Source: Hysterangium stoloniferum
Taxonomy: Eukaryota > Basidiomycota > Agaricomycetes > Hysterangiales > Hysterangiaceae
DNA: 64,000 nt
Direction of reading: 5' to 3'
Assembly: GCA_015178975.1 (NCBI GenBank)
Contig: WHVD01000047.1
Span: forward strand, 496,001 to 560,000
Each line of letters opens with the position of its first letter. The first letter of the stretch is position 1. The notes below the pieces were generated by a model. The model saw only the letters and a program-made list of their open reading frames with translations. It was not told the origin of the DNA and did no database searches. Below, piece after piece: positions 23,051 through 33,530 of the stretch. A program made the translations under genes and the position numbers.

Positions 23051-23491
23051 TCAAGAATAACTGATTCGACGACCTTGGCTTTGTGTGGTTTTAAGTAGTA
23101 TTTTTTCAGAAAAATAGTCAGCCATGCTTTTTTCACTTGTTCGTAAAAGATCTGTTGTTTCATATGGCTGTTTCGGAGTCTCATATTTTGAACCACGGAA
23201 GCCAAGCCCACCACCGAAGCTGGATCCCAATCCAATAGGCTGTTCATATGGAATATCATTAGTCTCTTGGGCGACTCGATCAGCTGTGTTTGGGGTATTG
23301 GGGGGCGTGTCCTGCTTAGAAAAGGGAGTCGATGATGAATCTGAAGCCGCCATGGACGATGAGATGCGAATTTCATTCATGCCCGTGGTCGATGCAGTGG
23401 CCATACATTTAGACGCAAGATATCTAGCCCTATGGCTGATGGGACGAATAAAGTGAGCATATGTGAGAGAGATGAGACTAGAATCACTCAC
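23051..23491 (-). CDS. Short uncharacterised open frame
   Basis: A 146-residue frame, Ser/Thr/Pro-rich in the middle (DTPPNTPNTADRV) with a Gly-rich patch (GLGSSFGGGLGFRG). I recognise no domain. A second minus-strand frame (23011-23376) overlaps it, so the true frame is uncertain. It ends just before the acid phosphatase fragment and could be debris carried along with it. Confidence 0.25.
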   Translation of the reverse strand: MSDSSLISLTYAHFIRPISHRARYLASKCMATASTTGMNEIRISSSMAASDSSSTPFSKQDTPPNTPNTADRVAQETNDIPYEQPIGLGSSFGGGLGFRGSKYETPKQPYETTDLLRTSEKSMADYFSEKILLKTTQSQGRRISYS

Positions 23492-23494
23492 ACC

Positions 23495-23880
23495 CGATCG
23501 AAGAGCTTGCGCAGAATTTTGTCGCGTTCCAGAAAGGGCAGGAAACTTTCAAATTGAGGCTATATGTCGGCCATGATGGCTCCATGATCAGACATGCTTC
23601 GGGCCAAGGTCCGTTGAGGTGACCCGCTCTGGGAAGTGAATTTGTCTTCGAGGCTAGTGCCATGCAGCTATCTCTGCTTTATCTCCGACTTACACACTTG
23701 GCAGGTGTGGAGAACGCACGACCGTTCTCTTTTTGTCTGGGCGATGCACGAAGGGACTTCCACTGTTGGCCTTGGCCGCTCAATAACTTTATTACTCTCC
23801 TTGAAAGCAACGTCCCTGAAAATATTTTTGAGAAATGCCTCAATTAGCTCAACATATCATTGAAGTCTTGCTGTTGTGTT
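23495..23880 (+). pseudogene. 3' fragment of a histidine acid phosphatase gene (right copy)
   Basis: Reverse-complement duplicate of 3051-3440. It shares the run AGAGCTTGCGCAGAATTTTGTCGCGTTCCAG and the following HD-motif region, and later encodes NNFITLLESNVPENIFEKCLN. Its first part is interrupted by stops, so it is more worn than the left copy. As on the left, tRNA-Lys repeat text follows directly (from about 23910), so fragment and array were duplicated together. Confidence 0.55.
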
Positions 23881-24138
23881 TTGTTGACTTACGTAGGAGT
23901 ATTCCGACTATACTTGCGATTAAGTACTAAACATGCATATGCATGACTACATAGAAGTTCAAAGTTCGCATGCAAGATATATTGGCTTGGTCTTGTGACT
24001 TTATCCTTTTGTCAGTGTAAATACTAGTACAACAAAAGTAAGCTGCAGTTTGACAAATGTCTGAAGACTCAAATGTATAACGTTACAACAGTGCTGTTAT
24101 CGTTCAATATCTATTATAATGTATACGCTATCCATCAA

Positions 24139-24232
24139 GTCTTGTTAGCTCAACGGTAGAGCGCCAGATTCTTACAGTCCCACTGACCGGGTAAGAATCT
24201 GGAGGTTACAGGTTCGATTCCTGTATGAGGCG
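24139..24232 (+). tRNA. tRNA-Lys(CTT) with intron, copy H
   Basis: Acceptor GTCTTGT pairs with ATGAGGC through G-U pairs. The T stem ACAGG-CCTGT is perfect and the anticodon stem is CCAGA-TCTGG. It corresponds in context to copy D: both are the first unit after a phosphatase fragment. Confidence 0.7.
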
Positions 24233-24557
24233 ATGTTTTTATCCCATTAAATCACATGGGTTGTCTCTCCTACCCAAGAGTCCCTTTTGAATCAGGTATA
24301 TATCTCTTTTACTGAGTGTGAAATATTTTTAAGCATTATGGAACTGGGCATTAAGTACCAAACATGCATATGCAGAACTATAGAAGTTCAGCGTTCGCAT
24401 CCGGGTGTCGGCTTGGCCTTGTGGCTTTGTCCTGTTGTCACTAATATTAGTACACCAAAAGTCAGGTGCAGTATGGCAAATGTCTAAAGACTTAACTGTA
24501 GAACACTACAACAGTGGTGTTGTTGTTCGATATCTATTAGTATATCCTGTCAATCAT

Positions 24558-24629
24558 GCCTTGCTAGCTCAATGGTAGAGTGTCAGACTCTTACAGTCCT
24601 TCTGACCGGGATCGACTCCTGTGTGAGGC
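24558..24629 (+). pseudogene. Truncated tRNA-Lys-like copy I
   Basis: About 20 bp covering the 3' anticodon stem and variable loop are missing: the text jumps from GACCGGG to ATCGACTCC. The A box and a broken B box remain. Confidence 0.7.
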
Positions 24630-24918
24630 TACATTTTTTATCCCATTAAATCATGGGTTCCTCCTCTTGCCAAGAGTTCCTTTGACTCAGGTATATCTTT
24701 TTCCGAGCGTGTAATTTATTTTTGACAATTATGCTATGAAAGTTCAAAGTTCGCATCCAAGATATATTGATTTCCCCTTATGACTTTATTCTTTTGTCAC
24801 TCTAAATACTGTAAATACTAGTACAACAAAAGTAAGGTGCAGTTTGCAAATGTCTAAAGACTTTACAACAGTGGTGTCATTGTTCGATATCTATCAGAAT
24901 GTATGTCCTGTCTACCAA

Positions 24919-25012
24919 GCCTTGTTAGCTCAACGGTAGAGCGTTAGATTCTTACAGTCCCACTGACCGGGTAAGAATCTGGAGGTTGCAGGTTCGATTC
25001 CTGTATGGGGCG
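24919..25012 (+). tRNA. tRNA-Lys(CTT) with intron, copy J
   Basis: All stems close, with G-U pairs at acceptor 4-69, 5-68 and 6-67 and in the anticodon stem (TTAGA with TCTGG). The B box is consensus. Confidence 0.7.
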
Positions 25013-25349
25013 ATATTTTTATCCTGTTAAATCACGCGCTTTTTGAATTTTCCCCTCCCAAGAGTCCCTTTTGAATCATATATATCTCTGTTTTCGAGCG
25101 AGTGAAATATGTCTAACCGTTACGGAACTAGTCATCAAGTACCAACCATGCACATACAAAACTACACAGAAGTTCAAAGTTCACATCCAAGATATGACTT
25201 AGCCTTATGACTTTGTCCTTTTGTCATTGTAAATACTAGTATAACAGAAGTAAGGTGCAGTATGGCAGATATCTAAAGACTCAAATGTAGAACTTCCAAC
25301 AGTGCTGTCGTTGTTCAATATCTATTAGAATGTATGTCTTACTCATCAA

Positions 25350-25443
25350 GCCTTGTTAGCTCAGCGGTAGAGCGTCAGATTCTTACAGTCCCACTGACCG
25401 GGTAAGAGTCTGGAGGTTGCAGGTTCGAGTCCTGTGCAGGGCA
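25350..25443 (+). tRNA. tRNA-Lys(CTT) with intron, copy K
   Basis: Acceptor GCCTTGT pairs fully with GCAGGGC. The D loop reads AGCGG instead of AACGG and the B box is GGTTCGAGTCC, still canonical. The intron hairpin has one G-U change near the 3' splice site. Confidence 0.75.
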
Positions 25444-25767
25444 GTATTTTTACCCCGTTAAATCACGGGCTCTCCTACCAAGCGTCCCTTTTGAATCACG
25501 TATATATCCCTTTTTCCTAGTGTGAAATATTTTTAACCGTTATGGAACTAGTCATCAAGTAACAAACATGCATATGCAAAACTACACAGAAGTTCAAAGT
25601 TCGGATCCTAGATATGACTTGGCCTTATGGCTTTATTCTTTTGTCACTGTAAATACTACTACACCCAAAGTAAGGTCCAGTGTCTAAAGACTTAAATGAT
25701 GTAGAACGTTGCAACAGTGGTGTCATTGTTCGATATCTATTAGAATGTATGTACTGTCTATCAAGCC

Positions 25768-26166
25768 TGTGTCCCTACATATGCAGTCCGTGAAATAGTA
25801 GCTTAATTCCTGAAACGCCCTCATCACGTTCAGGCACAAGGAAATGGAAGGCATATACGTATGTAGTTACTGGCAGAGGCCAGTCCAGCTGATCTCCCTA
25901 AAATGGCCAATTCTGACGATTAGCATAACATGTCTATCATGAATTGAACAAATTTTATGGCATGCTTTTATGTAGAAAGCGGCCAACAAATTATTCTGCA
26001 TACGATTACAACGAGAAGATTGATACATTTATTAGTTTATATCTAAGCAACGAAAAATGAAAGGAATCAAAAACCATCATCAGGAAATCCAGGTGGAAGA
26101 AAGACGAACTACGTTAGGGAAAGCAAGGTCGATACAAAACGAAGGGGTCGGAGGTCAAGGGAAAGA
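25768..26166. other. Intergenic spacer after the array
   Basis: Unrelated to the tRNA repeats. No gene is seen; it contains the 3' flank of the minus-strand coiled-coil gene. Confidence 0.4.
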
Positions 26167-27177
26167 CTAGCCCTTGCCTTGAACAACCTTGTTATTCTCC
26201 ACAATTTCCGAGAGTTGGGCACCATGCCGCCTCGCCTGTTCAATTTGTTTTTGCAGGGTTCTGTACGGGGAGAAGGACAAATTGAGGTCGAGAATCGAGA
26301 GTAAACGACGAACAAGATAACTCACTTGACATGACTATCGAGTTCAGCAATGCGCTCTTTGGCACCCTGCCTCTCTCTCTTGATTTTTTCCTCTGCGGTC
26401 TTCAACCGAGTCTCATACTCTTTCACTCGGGCCTCCCATTTCTGCTCTGCAGCTAAATGCTTCTCCACGAGATGAGCATTGGCTTCTTCAGCGGTTGCTA
26501 GCTGGTTCTGGCAATTGACTATACGACGCTCTGAATTCATGAATTTGGCCGTTGCGGCTCGTAATTCTGCATCTTTGGAAGTAGGCGATGCCTTGATGGA
26601 TGTAAGTTGCGAACTGAGTGTGGTATTTGTAGCCTGCACTTGGGTATTTAAACCGATTGTAACAGGATAATGTGTAGAAACAAACCTTCAATGCCTCGAG
26701 TTCGCCCTCTTTCGCCATATATTTACGCCGCCAGGTATGTTTATTTTCCAGAGCACTCTTGACAACTTTCTCAAAATTGTCAATCTGTTTAGAATAATTA
26801 TCTAAACGTTTCTTCACCCCTTGGTACTGTTCCATGAGGCGTGCTTCGGCATCCTTGGCGCGTTTGTCGAAATCCAGCTGTATCTGGCTTAGAGCTTTCA
26901 ACTTGGAAATCAAATTGTCATGAAACACGTTGAAATTTGTGAAAGGCTTGGTTTCAGAGCCGGATTTCTTCTGAGTCGAGAGTAAATCTTTTTTTTTTCG
27001 GGGTATTTATATAAGTTGTTGGACACACCGATATCCTGTCTACACCCAAAATCTTCTCCATATACTGATAAATAGTCAATAATAGGGTATTTCTCTCGGT
27101 CAGCTGATCCCTGAATTGACCCTCGTTCGCCAGTAATGCCCGCTGGTCCTTCGATAACCTCAACTCCAGTTCACTCC
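26167..27177 (-). pseudogene. 5'-truncated coiled-coil gene, Uds1-like (up-regulated during septation)
   Basis: Minus-strand exons read from about 27177 down to the stop at 26167-26169. The first block, LSKDQRALLANEGQFRDQLTERN followed by TLLLTIYQYMEKILG, resembles the segment I know from fungal Uds1-domain proteins. It is followed by NVFHDNLISKLKALSQIQLDFDKR and a long heptad-rich coiled coil, ending LSEIVENNKVVQGKG. Introns interrupt it near 27010-27040, 26640-26685 and 26270-26325. The frame is cut at 27177, where tRNA-Lys repeat text starts in the middle of a coding block, and no upstream exons appear beyond that unit. The usual N-terminal part is therefore missing. Whether the remainder is still expressed from a new start (for example Met at 27163) cannot be told. 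Confidence 0.6.
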
Positions 27178-27740
27178 CTTATGACTTTATTCTTTTGTCA
27201 CTCTAAATACTGTAAATACTAGTACAACAAAAGTAAGGTGCAGTATGGCAAATGTCTGAAGAGTCAAATGTAGAACGTTACAACAGTGGTATCATTGTTC
27301 AATATGTATTAGAATGTATGCATTAACCATCAAGCCTTGTTAGCTTAACGGTAGAGCGTCAGATTCTTACAGTCCCACTGACCGGGTAAGAATCTGGAGG
27401 TTGCAGGTTCGATTCCTGTACGGTGTAATATTTTTATCCTGTTAGATCACGAGATCTCTTTCTCCTACCAAGAGTCCTTTGAATCCATGTATATATCTTT
27501 TTCCGAATGTGAATATTTTTAACAATTACGGAACTGGCCATTAAGTACCAAATGTGCATATGCAGAACTATAGAAATTCAACGTTCGCATCCAAGATATG
27601 ACTTGGCCCTATTATGACTTTATCCTTTTGTCACTGTAATATGAGTACAACAAAAGTAAGGTGCCGTATGGCAATTGTCTAAAGACTTGAATGTAGAACG
27701 TTACAATAGTGGTGTCATTGTTCGATATCCATTAGAATGT
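27178..27740 (+). repeat. Solitary tRNA-Lys unit that breaks the coiled-coil gene
   Basis: One full unit plus most of the next upstream block. It ends at about 27739, where ATATCCATTAGAATGTC changes to unrelated sequence. Downstream text (GATCACGAGATCTCTTTCTCC) is closest to the D/E type. Confidence 0.75.
27334..27427 (+). tRNA. tRNA-Lys(CTT) with intron, copy L
   Basis: Intact anticodon, intron hairpin and B box. One acceptor mismatch (3-70) and a G-U in the D stem (GCTT) suggest slight decay. Confidence 0.65.
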
Positions 27741-28147
27741 CGTGGACATATGTACTAGCCAATGATTTTTTATTTGGAGAAATTAATCTAGCGAGATGAT
27801 CTGCCTCGTTGAACAAAGAGGGGAAGTTGGCATATGGAAGGGGAGCAGTCTGTTGTTGTCCAATGGATGCATGGCGAAACACTCAAGTACTCCAACAAAG
27901 TGCGGGGTGGCCTATCCAATATATCTGACGATCAAGATCGAGTATCGAGTCTCGTTCTGCCTACAATATCATACAACATCTCGTTTTCTCGCCTTGACAC
28001 ACTTAGCAATACACCGGTTATTCATAAGAATATATGGTCTCATGTTTTATTCTTCGTTTCTCTTTGTGGTTTTTGTATAAATATTAAGTGCTAGATACAG
28101 TTTATGGAGTAACCATGGCGGAAACAACGAATGACCAAGTACGTCCT
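27741..28147. other. Intergenic spacer
   Basis: No gene recognised; it separates the broken coiled-coil locus from the 3' end of paralog 2. Confidence 0.4.
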
Positions 28148-31100
28148 TTATGACGCTACTGGAGCGGTTGCTTTGGGAGTCAAGTCTTCTGACTTTTTGG
28201 AGCTTTTCTTCTTTTGTGATCCGCTCACGCTCTGAACTACCTCGTGGGCGCCGTTGTTCTGAACTCCTTCGCGGGCGTCCTTGCTCTGGACTACCTCGTG
28301 GGCGCCGTTGCTCTTGGATACATGCATAGCATGTGACGAAAAATGATTGGCGGTTGGAGAACTAAAACTGTCAGAAACGGTGTTAGTGATGGTGTCTAAA
28401 GTTGGGTATTAGCAGAGATGATCAATCAATTATTGCAAGTTTAAAGAGACTCACTCTTACGGTAGCGTGATTTTCCTAGTATCGAGAGACCAGTAAATCT
28501 GAGTGCGTGTACCAAACGAGAAATACTCACCAGCGACACCATCGAAGAGTGTAATTCCATGTGACTCGGGCTTGGAAACGATGATACACCCGTTCCGATC
28601 AAGAGGAGGGGCTAACTCAAGAAGCAAGTCCCCGCAGATGTTGAAAGTAGGATTGGTGAGGGTGTATCCGTATGCACCTGACTGGAAGGTCGGCCACACA
28701 TCCGAGAATAATTTCACCAGTGTAGAGATAGTTTCTTCCTTTACTAAATTCTGGGCGGGTAAGCCATCCCGTAAGATGGATGTGGCATCTTTGAAATCCT
28801 TGTGGATTAACTCTGTATCACCATGGAATCCTGTGGATTTCGGGATATTGATCGACTCCACTTTGCTAAATTCGAGACCGCATGCGTTCGCAGCGTTGCA
28901 TATGACAATGGATGTCGACCAGTCAACAGTGGAGGATGTGCTGCGAGTAACTTATAAGTATATATCCAACAAATAATTGTTTCAGACTCACCTCCATTGT
29001 TTCCCATTGCCACTGAAGGAAAGGGTGAGCTCGACTTTGCCTTCAATCTTTATCTTACAAATGCCGCGTTGGTTTACAGTTGGAAGAGTAAGGGTGTTAG
29101 TAGTTTTGCCTGGAGATCATATCAGTCTCGTAATCGACTGAATGGCACATCATTACGAACAGGAAACCGCGTATCCTCCATTGTAGATGTGACAGATATC
29201 ACCTTCGTGGCAATAGGTCCAGTCATCATTATACTTCCATTGATATTGAAGACCTTCTGGACAGACTCCGATCCTATTCCAGTGGCACTTTCTGGCGCTC
29301 TTGGCGTCCTGAATCGACGGGTGATCACACCATACAGGGAACTCGATCTTCCATGCGCCCTCGTCACCGATATAATGGAAGTGCGGAACGATGGTTGTGC
29401 GCTCATTGATTTTCTCAAGTTCGCACAGCAGCCATCCTTCCAGGAAAGTTTGCCTCGATAGTGCCACCACTCCTGAGAAGCGTTCTTCACAAATAGACCA
29501 ACGCCAAGATCCCGAAGGAATGGGTAACGGGGGAAGTTTCTCGTCGCAGAACATACCGCAAATGATGAGCATGTTTCGATCACCATAGTTGCGTTGGTGT
29601 CCAAAGAGACACGATACATATTTCCTCTCTTCTCCATATGGCGCGGGCAAGAATTGGAAATCGATTGTCCGAGGGGCATATCGAAGCGCTACGTCCAAAC
29701 AACGACTGTCGCGTAAAACAGGAATACTGTAAAGAATGTGGAAGTTTTCGCTCTCCAATTGAGCAAAGTAGCAGTGAGCGATATAGTGAAGCAGTGCGCC
29801 AAGACGGGCGCGAGCCGCGGAGGAATTTGCGCATTCATGTATTTCCGCCAGCCTGGAGAGGTCAAAGCGGATCTTGGCAGCTAAACCGAAGCTAAACACA
29901 ACGTCTCGTTTCCCGAAAGTAAAATTGTCCACATACTCTTGAAATCAAGCACCAACTGTTGGTGCGTCCACTCGGAACCGCTCTGGACATTCTTGATGAA
30001 TGATTTGTGTGCATCACGGCCCTCTCGCAAGGTAAGATCGACCTCGAAAGCCAGACGCCAGCCTTGGAACTCGTAAGTATCCCCGCTGATGAACAAAGTG
30101 GTTCATTATGTCCCCTCTATGTAACAATATTAAAACTTACTGTAGGATCACCCCATCGACTCCCATATTAGTCAGGTAACCCTGAAGGAGATTGATGTAC
30201 AGGATAACAGTGTGGCTGCAAGGGTCGACGGGGAACTGCATCTGGAGTGGGCCGAATGAGGCATCGAAATGCTCATCGTAAGACCAACTAGATAGGCAAC
30301 CGTTCTTGGCGAGAGACGCCTTCCACAGAGAACGGAAATGGTTGTTGATGGAGCCTTGAGAAACTGCAGTTATGGTATCACAGTTGTAAACCTCGGTGAT
30401 GGTCAAACGTTCGCAGAAATCATAAGATGGTTTTGACAGAGGACCACAGGGTACCCCATAACTCTCTTCGTCGCTGAAACACTCGTCATCGCTGTGGCAC
30501 TCTTCGACACGTATGTCGACATAGTAGACATAATTATAGCAGTATTCCTCGAGGATGAAAAGGTAGCGTTGGGTAATATATTGGATGAAAACATTACGAA
30601 TCTTGTTGAGAATATTGCGCTCTATAGTCTCGGAAGCGCAGCGAGAGAGTGCCTCACAATAGCGAGATTCTAGCAAAATGCATTAGTTGTCAAAAGAAAA
30701 AAAATCTCAAGACGAAATATTACTGGAGAAGTCGAGTCTAAGACGACGTATACAACCTTCTTCCTCTTCAACAAGGATGGCCTCAACGATAAATGAAATC
30801 TTCCAATTGGAGATTTTGTGGGAGATCTCGCTGAAAAATCAATTGGATAGTTAAATACGACTACTCTTCGCGGCAATAATAACATTAACAATCACCTTTC
30901 AAAGCCTCCTTCCAGGAAGAAGTGAAGCTCTTCAATGTCGATCGTGAATACGACTTCCTTATCGCAACGGACGCCCAATTGAGGTGGGCCAAAAAATGCA
31001 CGGAAATGAATATCCTCGCACACAGCACGATGTTCAGCGAGGGCGTATTTTCCCGTCACTTTATCGTGGTCATGGTACTCGTAGCCGTGGCTCAAACGGT

Positions 31101-31954
31101 CGATAAGAGCCGTTGCCTCAAGCCATCGGCCAGCAAGAAATTTGTTAATCGCATCAATGTTGATACCATATATCGCGTCTGTTTCGATTTCGATGTCACA
31201 GAGTGTGGAATAATCAATAAGATGGGTACGAGAGAGGTTGTCGAAGTCTGGCAATGAATAGATACAGTGAAAGCCTGATTTGCGCAAAAGTGGGAGATAA
31301 TACGTCGTCAGGCATTTGATGATATTCTTATGATGGCAAGCCACGACGTCTGCGCTGTATTTATGGCCAGCCTGGAACGCACAGTGGTCGCGCAAGGGAA
31401 CGGCATCTTAAATAATGTCATAATGGAATCGGCAGTTAATACCAAGCTGACATACTATTGAGGTCTAGGATAATCAACTTGGCCTTGCATATAGCTGTCT
31501 GACCAAAGGTGGCATAGGCATTGTCCGTGATGGTATGCTCACGGAAAGGAACACGGAAAGAGCACGTGTATCCCTCAAAGGCATCACTACAATTATTGGA
31601 GATATATTCGATTAATAGTATAAAAAAACAAGCTTACGCAGTAGGTTTGCCCTCGGGTTTGTAGTGGCCCGTATTAATATGCAATATAAGAACGACCTCG
31701 TGGTTGCAGATGAATTTGATCTGAGGGGCAGCCCCGAACGAAGCAAAGAAAGATAGATCCTTGTGCGATGGTTGTACCTGCTTGTGTTTTCCTATGCAAA
31801 CCTGAGAAAGACAGGAGCCGTATTCAATTTCGGTCCTCGAAGGCCTAATACCGTAGCCATGCTTTTTGACGCATTCGTTGGAAAGCTCCCAAAGGATTTC
31901 GATTTGCTTGTTGATATAATACGCAGAGCTAGCGGCGCGGTTACCGATACACAT
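28148..31954 (-). CDS. Uncharacterised ~1,100-residue protein, possible TULIP/P47-like (paralog 2)
   Basis: Minus-strand counterpart of the gene at 7463, with the same module order and matching intron positions. It starts MCIGNRAASSAYYIN (31954; an ATG four codons earlier at 31966 is also possible). The FG-P cores are FFASFGAAPQIKF, FRAFFGPPQLGV and FDASFGPLQMQF. Shared later blocks are TITAVSQGSINNHFRSLW, NMLIICGMF...GSWRW, and WTYCHEGDICHIYNGGY. The C-terminal tail is unrelated in letters to that of paralog 1 but is again repetitive (NGAHEVVQ, DAREGVQ, NGAHEVVQ) and lysine/serine-rich (SQKKKSSKKSEDL), ending at 28148. All parts are present and no break is seen, so I read it as a live gene. 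Cellular role is unknown. Confidence 0.75.
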
Positions 31955-31966
31955 GACGATGGTCAA

Positions 31967-33530
31967 CTATATAGGGAGAAGGTAAGATGCAATCACTGGA
32001 TGTGTCGCTGCTGCCTTACGATTCAATTACTAGTCCTCAACTGTTGAGTTGTGGGGTATGGGAGGGGTCAGATATGTCCAGCACTTTTATACTGTGACTA
32101 TGGCCGGAACTCATTTTCAAGTTGTGTTAGCTGTACCTCACGCCCGAGCAGCATATCTGAAGCGCATCGAGCTACATTCCGAGAGTGTAAAACAAAAGTA
32201 CCTTGGGATCAAGGCCAGGACGGTATATTGATGAGACCGACTGTACCCCTTGCAGGTCCAATGACAAAGGCGTTGAGCAATATTCGCGTATAACAAAAGT
32301 ACCTTGGGTTCAAGGTCAAGGAGGTAAATTCATAATTAAATGTGTCCCTGCGCGGCCAATGTCATCTGTCACACCTGCCACTTGTAAGGCGGAAACCAAG
32401 TGTTCAGTTCCAGATGGAAAGCAGAGAGAGCCTCAACGAGCCTAGGGTATCGTGTTTTCGCGACACGTAAAATAAACAGGATACAGCTGATGTTTGCAAT
32501 TATTATGAACCACGTATAGCAAATAAGGCATCAATGGGGGGAAATGATTATTTAATGTTGAAAACCGCTGTTCAGTCCCGAAGTTCATTAGACTACATAG
32601 TCCTGTTGCCTGAAGCGCCACTGCGATAGGCCAGCCACGTAATTTGATGGTATCTCATGTGACATGTACAATACAGATACAGATCTGATTGTAAACAGCA
32701 AGGAGAGGTACTAGTAAGCGACATGTTTCGAGCTTTAGGAATATGGAGGAGCTTCAGCTGACTGGAGCCGACTGTCAAGAGCTTTAAGTTGGGCGCCAGG
32801 CCTGATCGAGTGCGTTGGGCCCTGGGGCGTGTTCGGTTTGAAAAAGGCCAAGTCAGTCGATCAGGTACTGCTTTGTGGCAGACACTAAAAAGGCTGAAAA
32901 GTCTTCCCGTGTGGGTAATTTATTCAGTCGTTGACATATTGTTGACGCGGTGAAGGGGTGTTTGTTAGGTAAGGTTCTAGTTCGTAACTGATTTTCGCAA
33001 GTGCCAGCTAGAACATTAACCAACCTATCACTCTTGTCCGGAGATGATCTAGGACCGTCAACACGGATTCGGTTTAATCATCTTTTTTTCTAGAAAAAGT
33101 GAGTTCACAGGCACATTAATACTCAGACTGGTTGGCAGAGTGGGACAGTGTCCTGTCAGTGACAGCTGCCTACTTCGAATGCGGAGGGTAACTTGGCGAT
33201 ATGTATCTGGCCAAGTATACGTATAAGCCTTGCAGACCTGCAGTCAAAAGTAATACAATCAAGGTGCACCAGAGCGATTTGATAAACAATAACAAGGTAG
33301 ATAGGATAGTATCACGGGTATAATTGATGTTCCATCATCCTGCTCTGTCTAATACTAGCTTTCAATGCTAGCACTGCAACTGATAGCACTCATTTCACCT
33401 ACCCTATATAAATACCTTCGGAGTCTATCTATTTATGGATGACTATGAGTGCTGACTAACCCTATCATCATAGTGCTGCTCCCATCTCTTAGTGATTTCA
33501 TTCGTTCATTCTCTCCTTTCTGGAGCTATC
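31967..33530. other. Intergenic, small direct repeat
   Basis: No gene supported over about 1.5 kb. AACAAAAGTACCTTGGGATCAAGGCCA near 32189 recurs as AACAAAAGTACCTTGGGTTCAAGGTCA near 32292 and may belong to the upstream control region of paralog 2. A TATA-like CTATATAAATAC lies near 33403 upstream of the transporter. Confidence 0.45.

Larger units (their letters stand above)
23910..25767 (+). repeat. tRNA-Lys tandem array, right block 2 (4 units plus a truncated fifth)
   Basis: tRNA starts are at 24139, 24558, 24919 and 25350, spaced 361-431 bp. A fifth unit begins, with its full upstream block, but breaks off at about 25766. Only CAAGCCT of the tRNA remains before unrelated sequence starts, which marks a clean duplication or insertion junction. 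Confidence 0.85.

Noticed and set aside
1299-27427. tRNA-Lys units as ordinary SINEs
   Set aside because: They occur head-to-tail, have long shared upstream flanks, no A-rich tail and no per-copy target duplication. The SINE at 877 shows what a retroposed element looks like here.
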